A stretch of 37,746 bases of DNA from Paracoccus luteus (GTDB taxonomy: Bacteria > Pseudomonadota > Alphaproteobacteria > Rhodobacterales > Rhodobacteraceae), in contig NZ_SDEA01000017.1 of assembly GCF_004522155.1 (NCBI RefSeq), forward strand, positions 15,928 through 53,673, in the 5' to 3' direction. Positions 33,307 through 37,746 of this stretch are shown one piece after another. The notes beneath the pieces were generated by a model. That model saw only the letters and a program-made list of their open reading frames with translations, made no database searches and had not been told where the DNA came from. The position numbers were made by a program, and so were the translations under genes. Every line of letters begins with the position of its first letter. Within the stretch, counting starts at the first letter, position 1.

Positions 33307-36300
33307 ACCTGTCCACCTGGTCGATCCGCCATCCGGTCCCGCCCATCGCCATCTTCGTGGTGCTGGTGATCATGGGCATGGTCAGCTTCATGCGGCTGCC
33401 GGTCACGGCGATGCCCAACATCGACCTGCCCATCGTGTCGGTGACCATCGGCCAGCCGGGCGCGGCCCCGTCCGAGCTGATCACCCAGGTCGTCCGCCCG
33501 GTCGAGGACAGCATCGCCAGCATCGTGGGCGTGCGCCACATCAGTTCCACCGCGCAGGACGGCGCCGCCAGCATCACGGTCGAGTTCGAACTGGAAACCG
33601 ACAGCGACCGCGCGCTGAACGACGTCAAGGACGCCGTCGCCGCCGTCCGCGCCGACCTGCCGCAGTCGATCACCGAACCGCTGGTCCGGCGGGTGGACGT
33701 GACCGGCATGCCGATCCTGACCTATGCGGTCAGCGATCCGACCATGTCGATCGAGGCGCTGTCCAAGTTCGTGGACGACGTCATCGCCCGCGAGCTGTCC
33801 ATCGTCGACGGCGTCGGCCAGACCAGCCGGATCGGCGGCGCCGACCGCGAGATCAAGGTCGAGCTGGACCCCGACCGTCTGCTGGCCCACGGGCTGACGG
33901 CGGCCGAAATCTCGACCGAGCTGCGCGCCAAGAACATCGACATGGGCGGCGGCCGCGGCGACCTGGCGGGGACCGAATATTCCATCCGCACGCTGGGGTC
34001 GGCCGACACCGTGGCCCAGCTGGCCGCGACGCCGATCGGCATCGGGCAGGGCCGCACCCTGCGGCTGGACCAGCTGGGCGAGGTGATCGACGGCCCCAGC
34101 GAGGAACGCAGCTTTGCCCTGCTGGGCGGGCGGCCGGTCGTGGCCTTCGGCATCTATCGCGCGACGGGGGCGTCCGACCTTGCGGCGGGCGACGGGGCCA
34201 AGGAACGGCTGGCGGGGATCGCCGCCGCCTATCCGAACCTCGCCATCACGCTGATCGACGATTCGACGACCTATACCGAACAGTCCTATCACTCGGCGAT
34301 GGAGACGCTGTACGAGGGGGCGGCGCTGGCGGTCATCGTCGTGCTGCTGTTCCTGCGCAACTGGCGCGCGACGCTGATCGCCGCCGTCGCGCTGCCGCTG
34401 TCGATCATCCCCACGTTCTTTGTCATGGACTGGCTGGGGTTCACGCTGAACGGCATCAGCCTGCTGGGCATCACGCTGGTCACCGGCATCCTGGTGGACG
34501 ACGCCATCGTGGAAATCGAGAACATCGTCCGCCACATCCACATGGGCGCCCCCGCCTATGAGGCGTCCGAGGAGGCCGCGACCGAGATCGGCACGACCGT
34601 CATCGCGATCAGCTTTTCCATCGTCGCGGTATTCGCGCCGGTCAGCTTCATGGGCGGGATCGCGGGACAGTATTTCAAGCAGTTCGGCCTGACCGTCGCG
34701 GTGTCGGTGCTGTTCTCGCTGCTGGTGGCGCGGATCATCACGCCGATGATGGCGGCCTATCTGCTGCGCAGCCACGGCCACGCGCAGGAAAGGCCCGACG
34801 GATGGGCGATGCGGCGGCTGATGGGGGTGCTGCGCTGGACGATGCGGCACCGCGCGATGACGCTGCTGATCGGGCTGATGGTGTTCGCCGGCTCGATCTA
34901 TTCCGCGACCCTGCTGCCGACCGAGTTCATCGCGCCATCCGACGTGGGCCGCAGCCAGATCGAGGCCGAGCTGCCCCCGGGATCGACCGTGGACCAGACC
35001 GAGGAAGTGTCGCGCCGCCTGACCGAACGCATCGCGCAGGTGCCCGAGGTGCAGTCCGTCTTCGTCATGGGCGGCACGTCCGAGGTGACCAAGACGCGGC
35101 TGATCATCAATTCCGGCAAGACGGACACCCGCGACCGGACGCAATTCGAGATCGAGGAACAGTTCAAGCGCGATCTGGCCGACATGCCGGACGTGCGGCT
35201 GAACTTTCAGAACGAACAGGGCGCCAACGACCTGACGATCAGCGTGCTGGCCGACAGCGAGGAGGCCGCCGCGCACGGGGCCGAGCTGCTGGCGGCGCGG
35301 ATGCGCGGCATGGCGTCGCTGGAGGGGGTGACGTCGTCGTCGGCGCTGAAGCGCCCCGAAATCCAGATCCGCCCCCGCCCCGAGGTGGCGGCGCAGCTGG
35401 GCGTGTCCGCAAGCTCGCTGGCGCAGACGCTGCTGGTGGCGACGCTGGGGGACAATGAATCGAACCTGGCCAAGTTCAACGCGGGCGACGAGCAGATACC
35501 CATCGTGGTGCGGCTGAACGCGGCCTCGCGCCAGGACATGATGCGGGTGCAGGCGCTGCGGGTGCCGTCATCCGCGGGGCAGGTGCCGCTGGCGGCGGTC
35601 GCCGACATCACGCTGTCCGCCGGGGCCACGCAGATTTCGCGCTATGACCGGCGGTTCCGCACGACGGTGTCGGCCAATCTGGTGGACGGTGCGGTCCTTG
35701 GGCCAGTGTCGGCCGAGGTGCAGGCGCTGCAGGACACCATCGACCTGCCGCCGGGGACCGAGTTCCAGACCTCGGGCGATGCCGAGATCATGGGCGAGGT
35801 GTTCGGCGCCTTCGGCATCGCGATGGCGTCGGGCGTGCTGCTGGTCTATGTCGTGCTGGTGCTGCTGTTTCACAACTTTGTCGTGCCGATCAGCATCCTG
35901 CTGTCGCTGCCGCTGGCCATCGGGGGGGCGATGCTGGCGCTGTATGTGACCGGCTATGCGATCGGGATGCCGGTGGTGATCGGGTTCCTGATGCTGATGG
36001 GGATCGTGACCAAGAACGCCATCATGCTGGTCGAGTTCGCGCTGTCGGCGATGGACGGGGGCGTGCCCAAGCGCGACGCGATCCTGGACGCCGTCCACAA
36101 GCGCGCGCGCCCCATCGTGATGACCACCATCGCGATGGCGGCGGGCATGATGCCGTCGGCGCTGGGCACCGGCGAGGGGTCCGAGTTCCGGTCCCCGATG
36201 GCGGTCGCCGTGATCGGCGGGCTGCTCTTGTCCACGGCCCTGTCGCTGCTGTTCGTGCCGTCGCTGTTCTCGGTCATCCACGGCGCGCAGGGCCGCGTGG

Positions 36301-36374
36301 GCGCGTGGGTGCAGCGCCGGATCGGGCTGAACCGGCCGGCGGCGCCCGCCGAACAGGGGGCGCCCGCGGAATAG
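33303..36374 (+). CDS. RND family efflux pump, inner-membrane subunit
   Basis: A 1023-residue proton-driven exporter of the HAE1 type that, with the adaptor, would expel hydrophobic compounds. It has the expected twelve-helix layout with two large periplasmic loops. Charged residues of the proton relay are present: D399 and D400 in TGILVDDAIVEIENI (AcrB D407/D408) and K904 in IVTKNAIMLVEFA (AcrB K940). N-terminal MNLSTWSIRHPVPPI is typical. No outer-membrane channel gene follows, so a TolC-type protein from elsewhere is needed. Substrate unknown. Confidence 0.95.
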   Translation: MNLSTWSIRHPVPPIAIFVVLVIMGMVSFMRLPVTAMPNIDLPIVSVTIGQPGAAPSELITQVVRPVEDSIASIVGVRHISSTAQDGAASITVEFELETDSDRALNDVKDAVAAVRADLPQSITEPLVRRVDVTGMPILTYAVSDPTMSIEALSKFVDDVIARELSIVDGVGQTSRIGGADREIKVELDPDRLLAHGLTAAEISTELRAKNIDMGGGRGDLAGTEYSIRTLGSADTVAQLAATPIGIGQGRTLRLDQLGEVIDGPSEERSFALLGGRPVVAFGIYRATGASDLAAGDGAKERLAGIAAAYPNLAITLIDDSTTYTEQSYHSAMETLYEGAALAVIVVLLFLRNWRATLIAAVALPLSIIPTFFVMDWLGFTLNGISLLGITLVTGILVDDAIVEIENIVRHIHMGAPAYEASEEAATEIGTTVIAISFSIVAVFAPVSFMGGIAGQYFKQFGLTVAVSVLFSLLVARIITPMMAAYLLRSHGHAQERPDGWAMRRLMGVLRWTMRHRAMTLLIGLMVFAGSIYSATLLPTEFIAPSDVGRSQIEAELPPGSTVDQTEEVSRRLTERIAQVPEVQSVFVMGGTSEVTKTRLIINSGKTDTRDRTQFEIEEQFKRDLADMPDVRLNFQNEQGANDLTISVLADSEEAAAHGAELLAARMRGMASLEGVTSSSALKRPEIQIRPRPEVAAQLGVSASSLAQTLLVATLGDNESNLAKFNAGDEQIPIVVRLNAASRQDMMRVQALRVPSSAGQVPLAAVADITLSAGATQISRYDRRFRTTVSANLVDGAVLGPVSAEVQALQDTIDLPPGTEFQTSGDAEIMGEVFGAFGIAMASGVLLVYVVLVLLFHNFVVPISILLSLPLAIGGAMLALYVTGYAIGMPVVIGFLMLMGIVTKNAIMLVEFALSAMDGGVPKRDAILDAVHKRARPIVMTTIAMAAGMMPSALGTGEGSEFRSPMAVAVIGGLLLSTALSLLFVPSLFSVIHGAQGRVGAWVQRRIGLNRPAAPAEQGAPAE

Positions 36375-36403
36375 GGGGCGCTGCCCCCACGGCCTGCGGC
36401 CGT
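36374..36403 (+). terminator. Twin hairpins after the RND pump
   Basis: GGGGGC-GCT-GCCCCC (36374-36388) and ACGGCC-TGC-GGCCGT (36389-36403) lie in tandem just after the pump stop and directly before a copy of the dispersed element, the same order as at 10208-10287. Confidence 0.55.
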
Positions 36404-36440
36404 TCCCCCGGAGTATTTGGCCCAAGAAGAAGGGGCGCCC
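36403..36440 (+). repeat. Dispersed intergenic element, copy B
   Basis: TTCCCCCGGAGTATTTGGCC then CAAGAAGAAGGGGCG. It is the cleanest copy of the three; compare copy A at 10250 and copy C at 15082. It merges into the terminator at 36432. Confidence 0.7.
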
Positions 36441-36453
36441 GCAAAGGCGCCCC
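36432..36453. terminator. Terminator between the RND pump and the PDH E2 gene
   Basis: GGGGCGCC-CGCAAA-GGCGCCCC is a perfect 8-bp stem between convergent genes. Confidence 0.75.
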
Positions 36454-36477
36454 CCCCTGTCCGTCCGGTGTCCCGTG

Positions 36478-37746
36478 TCAGGCCAGCATGGCGACCGGGT
36501 TTTCCAGATTCTCGACGATGGCGGCCAGCAGCTGCGCCCCCAGCGCGCCGTCGATGACGCGGTGGTCGACGGACAGCGTCATCGACATGACGTTGCGGAT
36601 GACGACTTGTCCATCCTCGACCACGGGCGTCTGGATGCCGGTGCCCACGGCCAGAATCGCGCCATGCGGCGGGTTGATGACCGCGTCGAAGTTCTCGATC
36701 CCGAACATGCCGAGGTTCGAGATCGCGAAGCTGCCGCCCTGGTATTCGTGGGGGGCGAGCTTCTTGGTCTTGGCCCGGCTGGCCAGATCCTTCATCTCGG
36801 CCGACAGCGCCGACAGGGTCTTCTTGTCGGCGTCCTTGAGGACCGGGGTGAACAGCCCGCCCTCGATGGCCACCGCCACCGCCACGTCCGAGGGTTTCAG
36901 CTTGATGATCCGGTCGCCCGCCCAGACGGCATTGGCATCCGGCACCTGCTGCAGGGCCAGCGCGCAGGCCTTGATGATGAAGTCGTTGACCGACAGTTTG
37001 ACCCCGCGCCCCTGCAGTTGCTTGTTCAGCGTGCCCCGGAACTCCATCAGCGCGTCCAGCCTGGCCGAGCGGCGCAGATAGAAATGCGGGATGGTCTGCT
37101 TGGCCTCGGACAGGCGCGCGGCGATGGTGCGGCGCATGCCGTCCAGCGCGACCTCCTCGGTCTCGCGTCCGTCCAGCATTTTCTTGACCGTCTCATAGCC
37201 CATGCCCTGCGGGGCAGCCGTTGCTGCCGCGGGGGCTGCGGCTTTCGGCGCGGCGGGGGCTTCGGCGGCCTGCGCCGGGGCGGCGGCGGCGGCAGGCCTG
37301 GCCGCGCCGGGCCGGGCGGCCTCGACGTCGGTCTTGACGATCCGGCCGCGCGGGCCGGTGCCGGTGATCCCGGCAAGGTCGATCCCCCGTTCGGCGGCGA
37401 GGCGGCGGGCGAGCGGCGAGGCGAAGACCCGGTCCCCCTTGCCGCGCGACGATGCGGGGGCCGCCGCGGACTTGCCGGACTCCGCGCCGGTGGGCGATCC
37501 CGCATCGGACTGACCATCGGCGGACAGCGGTCCGTCGTTCGGTCCGCCATAGCCCTTGTCGGGGGCCGCATCGGCCGTGGCCGCGCCGGACGGGGCGGCG
37601 ACGCTGGATGCGTCCTCGCCTTCCTCGACCAGCAGGGCGATGGGGGTGTTCACCCTCACCCCTTGGGTGCCCTCGGCCACCATGATCTTGCCGATGGTGC
37701 CCTCGTCCACTGCCTCGAACTCCATCGTGGCCTTGTCGGTCTCGAT
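36478..37746 (-). CDS. Pyruvate dehydrogenase E2, dihydrolipoamide acetyltransferase (partial, 5' end off the right edge)
   Basis: E2 of the pyruvate dehydrogenase complex transfers acetyl groups from lipoyl-lysine to CoA. 422 residues are visible; the start lies beyond the right edge. The visible part opens inside the lipoyl domain at ETDKATMEF, where the lysine carries lipoate. An alanine-rich linker, the E3/E1-binding domain ([16 protein letters not shown]...GPRGRI), a second linker and the catalytic domain follow. The last has the active-site [12 protein letters not shown]. The alanine/proline linkers and the single lipoyl domain seen fit alphaproteobacterial PDH E2. It could also be called pdhC or aceF. 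Confidence 0.93.
   Translation of the reverse strand: METDKATMEFEAVDEGTIGKIMVAEGTQGVRVNTPIALLVEEGEDASSVAAPSGAATADAAPDKGYGGPNDGPLSADGQSDAGSPTGAESGKSAAAPASSRGKGDRVFASPLARRLAAERGIDLAGITGTGPRGRIVKTDVEAARPGAARPAAAAAPAQAAEAPAAPKAAAPAAATAAPQGMGYETVKKMLDGRETEEVALDGMRRTIAARLSEAKQTIPHFYLRRSARLDALMEFRGTLNKQLQGRGVKLSVNDFIIKACALALQQVPDANAVWAGDRIIKLKPSDVAVAVAIEGGLFTPVLKDADKKTLSALSAEMKDLASRAKTKKLAPHEYQGGSFAISNLGMFGIENFDAVINPPHGAILAVGTGIQTPVVEDGQVVIRNVMSMTLSVDHRVIDGALGAQLLAAIVENLENPVAMLA

Overview
The window looks like ordinary core chromosome of an alphaproteobacterium in the Rhodobacterales, most likely Paracoccus or a close relative. The base composition is very GC-rich (about 70% by eye). The cytochrome aa3 oxidase cluster, with CtaC closest to the P. 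denitrificans protein as I remember it, the MipZ division ATPase and the ethylmalonyl-CoA pathway genes all fit. I see no phage, insertion sequence, plasmid gene, CRISPR array, tRNA or rRNA.

Layout. 1-2540 (minus): partial dprA and tldD. 2708-10206 (plus): a tightly packed run of ctaC, ctaB, a small CoxF-like gene, ctaG, ctaE, surf1, thrC, an M16 zinc peptidase and a GNAT; the first six make and metallate cytochrome c oxidase, and thrC onward sit on the same strand with tiny gaps. 10288-12284 (plus): an FAD-linked 2-hydroxyacid dehydrogenase and a PACE-type efflux protein. 12254-13389 (minus): apt with a flavin-reductase-like gene. 13547-14939 (plus): a GNAT and an EcsC-family protein that overlap. 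15219-16742 (minus): a lone RecD-like helicase. 16933-18933 (plus): an amino-acid transporter and two small proteins.

19009-22485: ccr and ecm diverge from a shared 207-bp regulatory gap and encode two successive steps of acetate/C2 assimilation. 22486-22874 is a gene-free stretch with a degenerate ~85-bp repeat. 22875-24929 (minus): an AhpD-like peroxidase-related gene and a Tat-exported flavoprotein of the flavocytochrome-c sulfide dehydrogenase family. 25062-25334: a small membrane protein. 25501-30722 (plus): a translation and protein-targeting cluster of ffh, GNAT, chorismate mutase, rpsP, rimM, a membrane protein, trmD, rplS and rpmE. 30894-31676: mipZ. 31780-36374: an RND efflux pair. 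36478 to the right edge (minus): the E2 subunit of pyruvate dehydrogenase, 5'-truncated.

The protein genes are mostly known families. The less explained material is in the gaps: a dispersed intergenic element (three copies), two tandem arrays built on the same GGTTGATC octamer, the ~85-bp repeat array after ecm, a set of promoter-like sites that hold nearly all the non-stop CTAG tetramers, and several palindromes or leader structures. I found nothing that I would call a clear new multi-gene system; these elements and the atypical FCSD-like protein are the best leads.
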